This document shows, piece by piece, positions 1 to 9,449 of a DNA stretch of 64,000 bases. A program made the translations under genes and the position numbers. Numbering within the stretch: position 1 is the stretch's first letter; every line of letters starts with the position of its first letter. The DNA is taken from positions 806,001-870,000 of the forward strand of contig NZ_CP032627.1 of assembly GCF_003627095.1 (NCBI RefSeq), given 5' to 3'. Origin of the DNA: Lactococcus allomyrinae. GTDB taxonomy: Bacteria; Bacillota; Bacilli; Lactobacillales; Streptococcaceae. Below the pieces are notes generated by a model. The model did not search any database. It was not told the origin of the DNA and saw nothing but the letters and a program-made list of their open reading frames with translations.

Positions 1-1774
1 CAGCAGGTTCATCTTTGATTTGAATTTTTTCCATGCCCTGTTCTGCATTGTTAAGTTCTTTAGCAAATGGTTTATAAAACTGATCAACAACTTCAACCCA
101 TTTACGTTTGCCTTCCTCAACTTCATCAAGGTCTTTTTCCATTTCAGCAGTAAACTCAGTATTTACAATATTAGGGAAAAATTCAACAATAAGTTTATTT
201 ACAATTTCTCCTAATTCGGTAGGTTCAAAACGTTTTGTAACTAACCTTACGTAATATCGCTTCTGTATTGTTTCTAATGTTGGAGCATACGTCGATGGAC
301 GCCCGACACCATTTTCTTCTAATGTCTTAATTAAAGTAGCTTCAGAGTATCGTGCAGGGGGTTGCGTAAAATGTTGTTCAGGTTTTGTAGAAACTTTCTT
401 AACGGTTTCATTTTCTTCCATTTCAGGGAGCATATTTGACTTATCAGAGTCATTATAAATAGTGAGATAACCATCAAATTTTACTTGTGAACCATTAGCT
501 ACAAAAGTGACCCCGTTTTGTGATAAGTTCACTTTCATAGTGTCAAAAACAGCGGCTGTCATTTGACTAGCAACAAAACGATTCCAAATAAGTGTATAAA
601 GTTTGAGCTGATCTTTATCTAAATATTTAGCAATGAGTTCCGGTGTATTAAAAACATTTGATGGCCGAATTGCCTCATGAGCATCTTGTGCACCTGCAGC
701 ATTTTTAACTTTTGAACCATGCTTACTATATTTTTCACCGAATTTGTCAGCAATATAATTATGAGCAGCATTCTGAGCCACAGGAGAAATTCGAGTAGAA
801 TCCGTACGCATATAGGTAATCAGTCCTTGATGTCCTTGACTTCCTAGTGTGAGACCTTCATAGAGCTGTTGAGCGACCATCATTGTTTTTCGTGTTCGAA
901 AATTAATTTTATTTGCTGCATCTTGTTGCATAGACGAAGTTGTATAAGGAAGAGGTGCATTTCTTCTACGTTCTTTTCTCTCTACTTTGTCAACATTAAA
1001 GTCTGGACCATCCAAACGTTGCATCACTTCTATAACATCTTCATTGTTATCAAGCGCACGTTTCTTGCCATCAATTCCCCAAAATGATGCTTTAAATTTT
1101 TTAGTTCCTTTTTTAAACTCACCATCAATTGTCCAGTATTCTTGAGGAATAAAAGCATTGATTTCATTCTCTCGGTCTACAATAAGTTTTAGTGCAATGG
1201 ATTGGACACGTCCTGCGGACAACCCTTTTTTAACTTTCTTCCATAGGATTGGACTAATTGAATAACCAACCAGACGGTCAAGTACACGGCGTGCTTGCTG
1301 GGCATCAACAAGATCTACGTCAATTTGACGTGGTTCTTTAAAAGCATTTTTCACGGCATCTTTTGTAATTTCATTAAAGACGACACGATTTTTTTCTTCA
1401 AGTGGTAAGTCAAGAATATGTGCTAAATGCCATGAAATTGCCTCACCTTCACGGTCTGGGTCACTCGCGAGATAAACAGCTTTAGCCGCTTTAGCTTCTT
1501 TTTTGAGTGAATTTATTAGAGGGGCTTTCCCTCTGATATTGATATATTGTGGCTCATAGTCATGTTCAATATCAACAGACATTGAAGACTTTTTGAGGTC
1601 ACGAATATGTCCCACACTGGCTACAACTTTATAATTGCGACCAAGATATTTTTCAATTGTTTTAGCTTTGGCAGGGGACTCTACAATAACGAGATTTTTC
1701 CCTGGGGTAACTTTTTTTCTAGTTACCTTTTTCTTAGATGTAGTTTTTGTTTTATTTTTAATTGCTGTTGGCAT
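1..1774 (-). CDS. topA: DNA topoisomerase I (partial, C-terminus beyond window start)
   Basis: Type IA topoisomerase that relaxes negatively supercoiled DNA in the nucleoid. About 591 codons are visible; the zinc-binding C-terminal part lies outside the window. The N-terminus has a basic Lys/Thr-rich tail, then the TOPRIM domain (LVIVESPAKAKTIEKYLG near residue 20, DPDREGEAISWHL near 110) and, near residue 320, the active-site Tyr in GLITYMRTDSTRIS. The ATG at 1774 is preceded by AGGA about ten bases upstream and by a near-perfect sigma-A promoter. It follows dprA on the same strand, as dprA-topA does in many Firmicutes, but it has its own promoter. Confidence 0.96.
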   Translation of the reverse strand, partial: MPTAIKNKTKTTSKKKVTRKKVTPGKNLVIVESPAKAKTIEKYLGRNYKVVASVGHIRDLKKSSMSVDIEHDYEPQYINIRGKAPLINSLKKEAKAAKAVYLASDPDREGEAISWHLAHILDLPLEEKNRVVFNEITKDAVKNAFKEPRQIDVDLVDAQQARRVLDRLVGYSISPILWKKVKKGLSAGRVQSIALKLIVDRENEINAFIPQEYWTIDGEFKKGTKKFKASFWGIDGKKRALDNNEDVIEVMQRLDGPDFNVDKVERKERRRNAPLPYTTSSMQQDAANKINFRTRKTMMVAQQLYEGLTLGSQGHQGLITYMRTDSTRISPVAQNAAHNYIADKFGEKYSKHGSKVKNAAGAQDAHEAIRPSNVFNTPELIAKYLDKDQLKLYTLIWNRFVASQMTAAVFDTMKVNLSQNGVTFVANGSQVKFDGYLTIYNDSDKSNMLPEMEENETVKKVSTKPEQHFTQPPARYSEATLIKTLEENGVGRPSTYAPTLETIQKRYYVRLVTKRFEPTELGEIVNKLIVEFFPNIVNTEFTAEMEKDLDEVEEGKRKWVEVVDQFYKPFAKELNNAEQGMEKIQIKDEPA

Positions 1775-1809
1775 ATATTTATTCCTAATGAAAATTTGAT
1801 ACTTCCACC

Positions 1810-1838
1810 ATAATAAAGTGTTTTTTTCAATATGTCAA
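1810..1838 (-). promoter_or_regulatory. sigma-A promoter of topA
   Basis: Read on the minus strand: TTGACA at 1838-1833, a 17-base spacer, and TATTAT at 1815-1810. It lies about 35 bases before the topA ATG, in the dprA-topA gap, so topA can be transcribed independently of dprA. Confidence 0.8.
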
Positions 1839-1931
1839 GTTATTTCATTTTCTTATAGGAAAACTCATTATATATTTTATTTTAAAAAAGGGCATAATCT
1901 TCTGATATATAGATGTCTTAACGTTTTTTTA

Positions 1932-2777
1932 TTAATACATATATTCTCCTAAAATATCTTGTCCTTTAAAGACTAATTTAGCTCCCTGTTGAATAAGATA
2001 ATTACAGCCGTCAGAAAAACCATCAGAGATATTTCCAGGTACAGCAAAGACATCTCTTCCCTCTTCCAAAGCTCGTTCACACGTAATTAAACTACCACTT
2101 CTTAATTTTGCTTCGACAACTACTACACCTCTTGATAGACCTGCAATAATACGATTACGTTCGGGAAAATGATATTTGAGAGGTTTTTCTCCAGGTGCAT
2201 ACTCAGAAAGGATGAGTTGTTTTTTTGAGAGATATTCTTGTATTTTTCGATTCTCGGTAGGGTAAAAAATATCCAATCCTGTTCCTATGACGGCAATAGT
2301 TGATGTTTGATTTTTAATAGCAGAAATATGACTTGCAGCATCAATTCCTCTCGCTAACCCACTGACAATCGTGAAACTTTGATTGAGTTCCTTGATTAAT
2401 TTTTGAACAGCTTTAACACCGTTTGGTGTTGATTCGCGGCTTCCGACAAATGCAAGTTTAGGTGTTTTAAGCAATTCTATATTTCCTTGATAAAAAATTA
2501 AAACAGGAGGATTATAGATTTCTTTTAGTCTTTCTGGGTAATTTTCATCAAGAATAGAAAAAGATGAAAATTGCTTGTACCTCTCTCTTAGTTCTTTAAC
2601 ATTCTGATTTTTATAAGATTCAATGAAATTTGGGATAGATTTGATTTGTGCAACTTGTCCCATTTGACGTAAACTTATCTTCTTTTCATATCTTCTATAA
2701 AATTTTAGTAGCTTATTCACTCCTAAATTGGTCATTCCAGCATTTTTCCATCGAAATAAATCGAAATTTGTTATCAT
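1932..2777 (-). CDS. dprA: DNA processing protein DprA/Smf
   Basis: Loads RecA on incoming single-stranded DNA during natural transformation; cytoplasmic. The protein is 281 aa, the usual length for lactococci. The N-terminal SAM-like helical region is followed by the Rossmann-type DprA core with VGSRESTPNGV, SGLARGIDAASH, IGTGLDIFYPTENRKI and FPERNRIIAGLSRGVVVVEA. The ATG has GGAGG five bases upstream. I found no convincing ComX cin-box, so competence control is not shown here. It sits just upstream of topA and divergent from trhO. Confidence 0.95.
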   Translation of the reverse strand: MITNFDLFRWKNAGMTNLGVNKLLKFYRRYEKKISLRQMGQVAQIKSIPNFIESYKNQNVKELRERYKQFSSFSILDENYPERLKEIYNPPVLIFYQGNIELLKTPKLAFVGSRESTPNGVKAVQKLIKELNQSFTIVSGLARGIDAASHISAIKNQTSTIAVIGTGLDIFYPTENRKIQEYLSKKQLILSEYAPGEKPLKYHFPERNRIIAGLSRGVVVVEAKLRSGSLITCERALEEGRDVFAVPGNISDGFSDGCNYLIQQGAKLVFKGQDILGEYMY

Positions 2778-3074
2778 AGTTCCTCCAAATTTTTTATTAA
2801 CTAATTATGGTCAATATCAATCCTATTGGTTGATATAAACCCCTCACGAATTGTGAAGCGAGACTCGTATATTGTTATTTACGAAAAAATACTGATATTG
2901 TCACAATAAAAATTAATAATATGAGAATATTACCTGAGAATGAGAGGATAATACTACATCAAAAACTTTGTTAGCAAAGGCACAAGCATTTTCTTTGCTT
3001 TAGATTGAAGAAAAATGGTTAAATTGTATTTGGATTATATTGTAATCAATAAACCCCTAAGGAGAATAATAATA

Positions 3075-4028
3075 ATGACTCAAGATTATCGAGTACTACT
3101 ATATTATAAATACGTTCCAATTGAAGATGGCACAGTTTTTGCTGAACAACACTTATTAGAATGTAAAAAAATTGGTCTCAAAGGAAGGATTCTTGTTGCT
3201 GATGAAGGAATCAATGGAACGGTTTCAGGAACAGTTGAACAAACTGATGCTTATATGGAGCTTATGAACGCTGACTCTCGTTTTTCTAAAATGGTATTTA
3301 AAATTGACGAAGCTGAAGAACATGCTTTTAAGAAGATGCACGTCCGTTATAGGCCAGAACTTGTGAATTTAAGCCTTGAGGATGATATCAATCCTCTAGA
3401 TTTGACTGGTGACTATCTTACTCCAAAAGAGTTTCATGAAGCGATGTTAGCTGAAGATACAGTAGTTATTGATGCCAGAAATGATTATGAATTTGACCTC
3501 GGACATTTTCGAGGGGCTATTCGTCCTGAAATTCGTAATTTCCGTGAACTTCCTCAATGGATTCGTGATAATAAAGAACAATTTATGGAAAAACGTGTTT
3601 TAACTTATTGCACAGGTGGAATTCGATGTGAAAAGTTTTCTGGATGGCTCGTTAGAGAGGGATTTAAGGATGTAGGACAACTTCATGGTGGAATTGCTAC
3701 TTATGGTAAAGACCCTGAAGTTCAAGGAGACTTGTGGGATGGTCAGATGTATGTATTTGACAGTCGTATCGCTGTATCTATCAATCAAAAAGAACATATT
3801 ATCGTTGGACGTGACTGGTTTGATGGTAGCCCTTGTGAGCGTTATATCAACTGTGCCAATCCAGAATGTAATCGCCGTATTCTATCATCTGAGGAAAACG
3901 AAATAAAATACTTAGGAAGTTGCTCTCAGGAGTGTCGTATTCATCCTAATAACCGTTACATCGCTTCTCACCATTTGTCAGAAGATGAGGTAAATGCTGC
4001 ACTTGCGTTAATTGAAAAAGTTTCTTGA
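3075..4028 (+). CDS. trhO: tRNA uridine(34) hydroxylase TrhO (rhodanese family)
   Basis: Oxygen-dependent hydroxylase making ho5U at tRNA position 34 (family formerly YceA/YbfQ). An in-frame ATG exists at 3015, but the ATG at 3075 ([14 protein letters not shown]) follows AAGGAG at the right distance and matches the family's start, giving 317 aa. An N-terminal acylphosphatase-like domain is followed by a rhodanese domain with the catalytic Cys in [16 protein letters not shown], and a Cys-rich C-terminal tail ([18 protein letters not shown]). It is one of only two genes on the plus strand and has its own terminator. Confidence 0.93.
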   Translation: MTQDYRVLLYYKYVPIEDGTVFAEQHLLECKKIGLKGRILVADEGINGTVSGTVEQTDAYMELMNADSRFSKMVFKIDEAEEHAFKKMHVRYRPELVNLSLEDDINPLDLTGDYLTPKEFHEAMLAEDTVVIDARNDYEFDLGHFRGAIRPEIRNFRELPQWIRDNKEQFMEKRVLTYCTGGIRCEKFSGWLVREGFKDVGQLHGGIATYGKDPEVQGDLWDGQMYVFDSRIAVSINQKEHIIVGRDWFDGSPCERYINCANPECNRRILSSEENEIKYLGSCSQECRIHPNNRYIASHHLSEDEVNAALALIEKVS

Positions 4029-4030
4029 TT

Positions 4031-4068
4031 AACTAAACCCCTCTTGAATATTCAAGAGGGGTTTAGTT
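4031..4068 (+). terminator. trhO terminator hairpin (perfect 19-bp inverted repeat)
   Basis: A perfect 19+19 base palindrome without a loop starts two bases after the trhO stop codon; its GC-rich core is CCCCTC/GAGGGG. The following T tract is weak, so it may also shield the convergent als transcript from the other side. Confidence 0.7.
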
Positions 4069-4074
4069 TAATAT

Positions 4075-4101
4075 AAAAAAGTCCTGAATGAACAGAACTT
4101 T
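4075..4101 (-). terminator. als intrinsic terminator
   Basis: On the minus strand a 9-bp stem (AAAGTTCTG/CAGGACTTT, one G-U pair) with loop TTCATT is followed by six Ts. It lies about 40 bases after the als stop codon. Confidence 0.75.
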
Positions 4102-4142
4102 TGATTTAGTAGTTTGACATTTTTCTATTATTTTTGGATGAA

Positions 4143-5807
4143 TCAATAGAATTCTTCAGGTAGCAATTTTTCAGCTAATTTGCTGTTATCTGAATAGTCA
4201 AGTGGAACATCAATTACAACAGGTCCAGTTGTATCAGGGATTGATTTAAGGATTTCAGTTAGTTCTTCTTTTGTATGCGCACGATATCCTTTGGCTCCCA
4301 TAGATTCTGCATATTTTACATAGTCAACGAAACCAAAATCAACTGCGGCTGAACGCCCATATTTCATTTCCTCTTGGAATTTAACCATGTCGTAATGGCC
4401 ATCATTCCAAATAATTTGAATGATTGGAAGATTTAAACGAACTGCTGTTTCAAGTTCTTGCCCTGTGAAAAGGAACCCACCATCACCCGAATGTGAGTAA
4501 ACTTTTTTCCCAGGACGCAGAAGAGCTGCAGTGATTGCCCAAGGAAGTGCTACTCCAAGAGTCTGCATTCCATTTGAGAAGAGTAAATGACGTGGTTCAT
4601 AAGATTTGAAATGACGCGCCATCCAGATATAGAGAGAACCTACGTCAACAGTGACGGTTTCATCATCTTTTACAATCTCTTGAAATGTTGTTACGAGGTC
4701 AAGTGGATGCATCCGACCTTCAACTGTATTTTCAGTGTCAAACTCGTGTTGTTCTGCCACTTCGTGCAAACCATCAAGGTATTCTTTAGTTCCTTCAGGA
4801 ATTTGATAGCCACGTACAGCTGGCAAAAGATTGTCAAGTGTTGCTGCGATATCGCCAATGAGCTCACGCTCTGGTTGGTAATAAGTATCAATCTCAGCAA
4901 TGGCATTGTCAATAACAATGATACGGCTATCAATTTCGGCGTTCCAGTTACGAGCCTCATACTCAATTGGGTCGTAACCTACTGCAATAACTAAATCTGA
5001 GCGTTTCAAAAGCATATCCCCAGGTTGATTGCGGAAAAGTCCAATCCGACCATAAAATGTATGTTCTAAGTCACGCGAAATGACACCTGCACCTTGGAAA
5101 GTTTCGACAACAGGAATATTTACATGAGTAAGTAAGTTACGTAATGATGAAGCTACTTTTGCATCTGAGGCACCCGCACCAACGAGAATAACAGGTAAAA
5201 CAGCATTTTTAATTGCTTGTGCAAGATAATTAATATCATCAATCGAAGCATTCCCCATTTTAGGGTCAGATAATGGTTTAATCGCTTTAAGTGTAACTTC
5301 TGAGTCTGTCACATCTTGTGGAATAGATAAGAATGTTGCACCTGGACGACCAGTTTTTGCAATCCGATAGGCATTTGCAATTGTTTCAGAGAGTGTCGTA
5401 GGGTCGAGAACTTCTGCCGAATACTTAGTGGCAGCCTGCATCATCGCTGCATTGTCCATTGATTGATGAGCGCGTTTCAGTCTATCACTACGTTTAACTT
5501 GCCCGCCGATAGCGAGGATTGCATCTCCTTCAGATGTGGCAGTCAATAGCGGAGTGGCAAGGTTTGAAACTCCTGGTCCACTAGTTACAACAGCTACTCC
5601 AGGCTCACCTGTAAGACGTCCTACAGCTTGTGCCATAAAGGCTGCCCCTTGTTCGTGACGAGTCACAACAAGTTTCGGTCCTTTTTCATTTTCTAACAGG
5701 TCAAAGACACGGTCAATTTTTGCTCCTGGGATACCAAAAACATATTTTACATTATGATTAATTAGACTATCTACAATTAAATCTGCGCCAAATTTTTTAT
5801 CAGACAT
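4143..5807 (-). CDS. als: alpha-acetolactate synthase, catabolic
   Basis: ThDP-dependent condensation of two pyruvates to alpha-acetolactate, the precursor of acetoin and diacetyl. This is the FAD-independent fermentative type rather than IlvB. The start at 5807 (MSDKKFGADLIVDSLINH) gives 554 aa, the length of lactococcal Als; GAGAG lies five bases upstream. An in-frame ATG four codons earlier has a poorer ribosome site. Visible motifs are the ThDP-activating Glu in RHEQGAAFMAQ, the central domain with LVGAGASDAKVASSLRNLL, and the ThDP/Mg site from GDGGFLFTGQEL to WNDGHYDM. It stands alone between terminators. Confidence 0.95.
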   Translation of the reverse strand: MSDKKFGADLIVDSLINHNVKYVFGIPGAKIDRVFDLLENEKGPKLVVTRHEQGAAFMAQAVGRLTGEPGVAVVTSGPGVSNLATPLLTATSEGDAILAIGGQVKRSDRLKRAHQSMDNAAMMQAATKYSAEVLDPTTLSETIANAYRIAKTGRPGATFLSIPQDVTDSEVTLKAIKPLSDPKMGNASIDDINYLAQAIKNAVLPVILVGAGASDAKVASSLRNLLTHVNIPVVETFQGAGVISRDLEHTFYGRIGLFRNQPGDMLLKRSDLVIAVGYDPIEYEARNWNAEIDSRIIVIDNAIAEIDTYYQPERELIGDIAATLDNLLPAVRGYQIPEGTKEYLDGLHEVAEQHEFDTENTVEGRMHPLDLVTTFQEIVKDDETVTVDVGSLYIWMARHFKSYEPRHLLFSNGMQTLGVALPWAITAALLRPGKKVYSHSGDGGFLFTGQELETAVRLNLPIIQIIWNDGHYDMVKFQEEMKYGRSAAVDFGFVDYVKYAESMGAKGYRAHTKEELTEILKSIPDTTGPVVIDVPLDYSDNSKLAEKLLPEEFY

Positions 5808-5921
5808 GACTTCTCTCATTCTTTATAAGTTTATATTATAATCATCAAATAATTTCAGACTATTTCATTTCAATTTTATCAGAACTTTTATGCTTTTACA
5901 ATTAATCGCGATTTAGTATAA

Positions 5922-5945
5922 AACCTGTCAGCGTGCTGACAGGTT
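5922..5945 (-). terminator. terminator of the TPR gene, built on a CTGTCAG palindrome
   Basis: An 11-bp stem AACCTGTCAGC/GCTGACAGGTT with a 2-base loop lies just after the TPR gene stop. On the minus strand it is followed by TTTTATAC. Its core is the CTGTCAG repeat found throughout the window. Confidence 0.75.
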
Positions 5946-5964
5946 ATTATTATACTGCTTCCTT

Positions 5965-7215
5965 TTATTCATAGTATTCAGAGAGTAATATTCTCATTTC
6001 TTCATCATCTGGAACTAAATCCAAGTATTGTGAAATGAGTGCTTTAGCTTTACCCGCTTTACCGCTTTCGCGTAAAAATTCGATATAGTCTGACAGAAAT
6101 TCAGGATTCTCTGACAGGTTAGTCAGCATTAATTCTTCGTATAATTTGCTTGCTTTTAGGTCTTTTTCAAGCGCTTTGTAACTACTTGCAAAAAGCCATT
6201 GAGCGAGTGGATGTTCTTCTTCTAATAATGATTGTAAATTTATAACAGCTTCAAAATCTTCTTCATTGAAATAGAGATTCGCGAGCAGAAAAACCGTTTC
6301 ATCGTGTAATTCAGGAAAGTTTAAACCTTCTATAAGATAATGTTCAGCTGCTTCATCATTTTTTAATTTAAAGCTTATCTTTGAAGCGAAATGTAAGAGT
6401 GGAACGGAGTTAGGATTTTTTTGCAATCCTTTTTCTGCCATATTTAACGCTTCTTCAAATTGCTGATTTTCTTCTAAAGTTTGAGCATAGGCAAGCTCGT
6501 AACTCAAAAAATCAACATCCATTTTCTCTAATTTTTTAAACACAGAAATTGCGCGTGATTCGTTATGAATTTCTCCGTATAAAAGTGCAATCTCGTATAG
6601 CGTTTCTGCTTTTTTATCAAACTCAAATGATTTTTCTAAGAAAGAAATAGCATTTTCAAAATTACCTAATTGGGCATATGAATCGCCTATTCTTTGATAA
6701 ATTGAAATTTTTGTATCATGTAAAATTTTACGTTCAGAAAGTTTAGCATATTCAGTGATTGCAGCTTGATAGTCTCCTTGAGAATAGTAAGATTCAGCAA
6801 GAGCAAAAGTAATCAATGGGGAATCTGAATATTCACGAGCTTCTTCTAGCTTGGAGATTGCTGTCTCAAAATCCCCATCAAATTGGTATAAATCAGCAAT
6901 TTTGACGAGAGCAGCAACATAATTTTCATCCTGTGAAGAAATTTGATAAAGATAACTTAGAGCCTCGTCTAAGTTACCATTATCTTCAGCGATTTCAGCG
7001 AGATTAATCAGGTAGTCTGTTGACTCTGGGTGATTTTGCATGATTTTATCATAAATTTGCTGACTTTCATCAATGAATCCCATCATCTGTAAGTATTCGG
7101 CAAGGTCTGAGAGGAGTTCATCATCGTCATTTTTTAGTGCTTTAGCAAGCGAATTTTGCATTCCAATCAAATCGCCTTGATGTAAAAAATCAATTGTATC
7201 TTCTGAATAAGACAT
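5965..7215 (-). CDS. tetratricopeptide repeat protein (YpiA-like)
   Basis: Cytoplasmic 416-aa protein made almost entirely of TPR helices; there is no signal peptide or enzymatic domain. Clear repeat units recur about every 34 residues, for example at residues 35-70, 70-100, 165-200 and 235-270, each with the A/G-x3-A/Y spacing of TPRs. It is acidic overall. The ATG follows AAAGGAAATCAG. It resembles the YpiA-type TPR proteins of Firmicutes, a probable protein-interaction scaffold; its partner is unknown. The AI-2E transporter gene ends about 60 bases upstream, so the two may share a transcript. Confidence 0.85.
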   Translation of the reverse strand: MSYSEDTIDFLHQGDLIGMQNSLAKALKNDDDELLSDLAEYLQMMGFIDESQQIYDKIMQNHPESTDYLINLAEIAEDNGNLDEALSYLYQISSQDENYVAALVKIADLYQFDGDFETAISKLEEAREYSDSPLITFALAESYYSQGDYQAAITEYAKLSERKILHDTKISIYQRIGDSYAQLGNFENAISFLEKSFEFDKKAETLYEIALLYGEIHNESRAISVFKKLEKMDVDFLSYELAYAQTLEENQQFEEALNMAEKGLQKNPNSVPLLHFASKISFKLKNDEAAEHYLIEGLNFPELHDETVFLLANLYFNEEDFEAVINLQSLLEEEHPLAQWLFASSYKALEKDLKASKLYEELMLTNLSENPEFLSDYIEFLRESGKAGKAKALISQYLDLVPDDEEMRILLSEYYE

Positions 7216-7277
7216 CTGATTTCCTTTCTTTTAAGTCTGTATATCTCAAGCTCCAAAAGTGGTTGACTTGAATCGTA

Positions 7278-8450
7278 TTAGTCTTCAAACTCTTCTTGAC
7301 CGACTTCTTCTCTATAAAGCACTGAAATTTCCCGATACCACCAATAAAAATGAACGACAATAACTTTTATTGCTGCATAGAATGGGATTCCGAGTAAAAC
7401 ACCCCAAACACCGAAAATTTTCCCTGCTGTAAGTAAGACAAATAAAATTGTAATAGGGTGGACAGCCAATTGTTTCCCAAGAATAAGCGGTGAAACAAAA
7501 CGTCCTTCAATTGTTTGCTCAATAACGATAACAATCAATACTTTTACTAACATGAAAGGTCCACCAATAGCTAAACCAACAATGAGCATCGGAATTGCTG
7601 CAAGAAACGATCCTAAAAACGGAACTAGATTTAGGAAACCTGCAGTGATAGCAAGTGGAATAGCATAGCGTAAACCTACGATAGGTAGACCAATCATAAA
7701 CATAATCGCCACGACAATCGCAACCAAAATTTGTCCGCGAACATAGTTTGACAACTGACTATTGATTTCATGTAACACTTTTGAGGTATCTTTACGCCAA
7801 TTATTAGGTAGAAGGTGAGTGACAAAGTGATTTAAGTTTTTCCCGTCTCGGAGGAGATAAAAGAGAACAAATGGGAAAATAATTAGAGAAATCAAAACAC
7901 TTGTCGTTTTTCCAATAATACTTGTCAGTGAAGTTACAGCTGTTGCGGAAAATGTCTTAGACCAGTCAATGAGCTGATTACCAATAGAATCTGCAAACTG
8001 ATCTGCTTGTGGGCGGAACTGTTTGAATCGTGGATTACGGAGTAAATTATTAACTTCATCTTGCGCAATGTTGACATAGTGAGGCACCGAAGAAGCAAAT
8101 TTTTCTACGCCGTCAATAATATTGGGGATTGCTACAATTAGTCCCCAGACAATTAACGCAATAATAATCACAAAAAGCACGATAATACTTGCTAAACGTG
8201 GAATTCTCCGTTTTTCAAAAAAATCAACAATAGGATTAAGAAGATAATAGAATACCGCTGCGAGAACCAAAGGAAGTGAGATAATCGTAATGAAGTCTCC
8301 AATAGGTCTAAACAGAAATCCAACTTTGTTAAGCAAAAATATATTTAATAGCAGGAGTAAAAAGATAGATAGTCCCGCAACAACTTTATTATTGATAAAC
8401 CACTTAAAAAACCAAGAGGCTTTGATATTTCTATGTTGTTCTTGTTCCAT
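7278..8450 (-). CDS. AI-2E family transporter (membrane exporter/permease)
   Basis: Integral membrane protein of 390 aa with about eight hydrophobic segments: a cluster of three at residues 25-115, a soluble loop near 120-165, then five more to about 370. The family motif region LNLVPFLGSFLAAIPMLIVG lies near residue 275. Members export small molecules or exchange Na+/H+; the AI-2 assignment holds for E. coli TqsA and cannot be inferred here. AGGAAG lies upstream of the ATG. Substrate unknown. Confidence 0.88.
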   Translation of the reverse strand: MEQEQHRNIKASWFFKWFINNKVVAGLSIFLLLLLNIFLLNKVGFLFRPIGDFITIISLPLVLAAVFYYLLNPIVDFFEKRRIPRLASIIVLFVIIIALIVWGLIVAIPNIIDGVEKFASSVPHYVNIAQDEVNNLLRNPRFKQFRPQADQFADSIGNQLIDWSKTFSATAVTSLTSIIGKTTSVLISLIIFPFVLFYLLRDGKNLNHFVTHLLPNNWRKDTSKVLHEINSQLSNYVRGQILVAIVVAIMFMIGLPIVGLRYAIPLAITAGFLNLVPFLGSFLAAIPMLIVGLAIGGPFMLVKVLIVIVIEQTIEGRFVSPLILGKQLAVHPITILFVLLTAGKIFGVWGVLLGIPFYAAIKVIVVHFYWWYREISVLYREEVGQEEFED

Positions 8451-8686
8451 AATTCTTCCTAAATTTTTCTTTTTCTATACTGGAATGACTGCTCGTTTTA
8501 TTAGTTATTCTGCAAGTTTTTTTGAAATTAAGGTGCTTTTTTATCAGTTGTTTCAGCAGTTAGAGAAAACAGACAGAGTGGTAGAGCAGTATGGGTTATA
8601 GCGTTATTGCTTACAAAAGTCACTGATGAACTTTTGAATTACTGACAGAATTCTATCAGTATTTTAAAAATGACAATCCAGTTCTG

Positions 8687-9307
8687 TCAGTGAATTTTTT
8701 CTAATTCATAATATTGAATTTGGAAGAAAATTTTCTTCCTATTGATTTTCCATCCGTTATTCTCAAAAAGTTTTGCTAACTCTTTTGGAGTGTAAACTTT
8801 CACATCTCCCTCAGTGGAAAAACGATTCAGTCGCCAATTATAAATTTTAGTGACAACAGGAATATGAATTTCTGCAATGACGAGACGTCCGTCAGCTGTC
8901 AGTAAGCGTGTTGCTTCTGACAAAAATCGCTTAGGATTCGGAAAATGATGAAAACTTGCTGAACAAATGAGTAAATCAAACGATGTACTTTCAAATGGAA
9001 TTTCCTCTGCGCTTCCTCGCTCAAAAGTAAAATTTGGATGAAGTTTTGTCGCTACTTTTACCATTTCGGATGAGATATCTAAACCATTTCCTAGAATAGC
9101 GTGTTTTTCATTCAACATACTGAGCAGAGTGCCATTCGCACAGCCCACATCTAAAATGCGACTTTGTTCAGAAAAGTCTAGATTTTTTTTGATAAATTTT
9201 TTAAAAAAATGAGCTAAAAAACCATCAAAAGTGTGTTCAAAATTATTCGCAATATGATCATAAAATTGTTCGGATTCACTTTCATAATCATGGTGTTTAT
9301 GTGCCAA
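8687..9307 (-). CDS. SAM-dependent class I methyltransferase
   Basis: About 206 aa, cytoplasmic. Motif I is ILDVGCANGTLLSML, motif II/III lies around LDISSEMVKVA, and motif post-I/IV is FDLLICSASFHHFPNP, so the fold is the UbiE/Methyltransf_11 type. I chose the TTG at 9307 (protein MAHKHHDYESESEQF) because GGAGG sits eight bases before it; upstream ATG codons at 9322 and beyond have no ribosome site. Its stop codon falls inside a CTGACAG repeat. Substrate not recognisable; small molecules are typical for the family. Confidence 0.82.
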   Translation of the reverse strand: MAHKHHDYESESEQFYDHIANNFEHTFDGFLAHFFKKFIKKNLDFSEQSRILDVGCANGTLLSMLNEKHAILGNGLDISSEMVKVATKLHPNFTFERGSAEEIPFESTSFDLLICSASFHHFPNPKRFLSEATRLLTADGRLVIAEIHIPVVTKIYNWRLNRFSTEGDVKVYTPKELAKLFENNGWKINRKKIFFQIQYYELEKIH

Positions 9308-9449
9308 AAAATATTCCTCCATTAAGATGTGAACTTTATAGATGTAGAGTAATAACAGCATGGTACGATAGCACAAAGAGCGTTCATAGAGCTATGCTGC
9401 TAGACTGTAACATCAATCCGTCATTGGTTTTACAACAGATTAATCATGC

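Noticed and set aside
2778-3074. ComX cin-box upstream of dprA
   Set aside because: Only a partial match (TACGAGTC) on the minus strand; too weak to report as a site.
8610-8665. Inverted repeats downstream of the methyltransferase gene as terminator
   Set aside because: Stems exist (CAAAAGT/ACTTTTG; a CTGACAG-type hairpin) but neither is followed by a T run on the minus strand.
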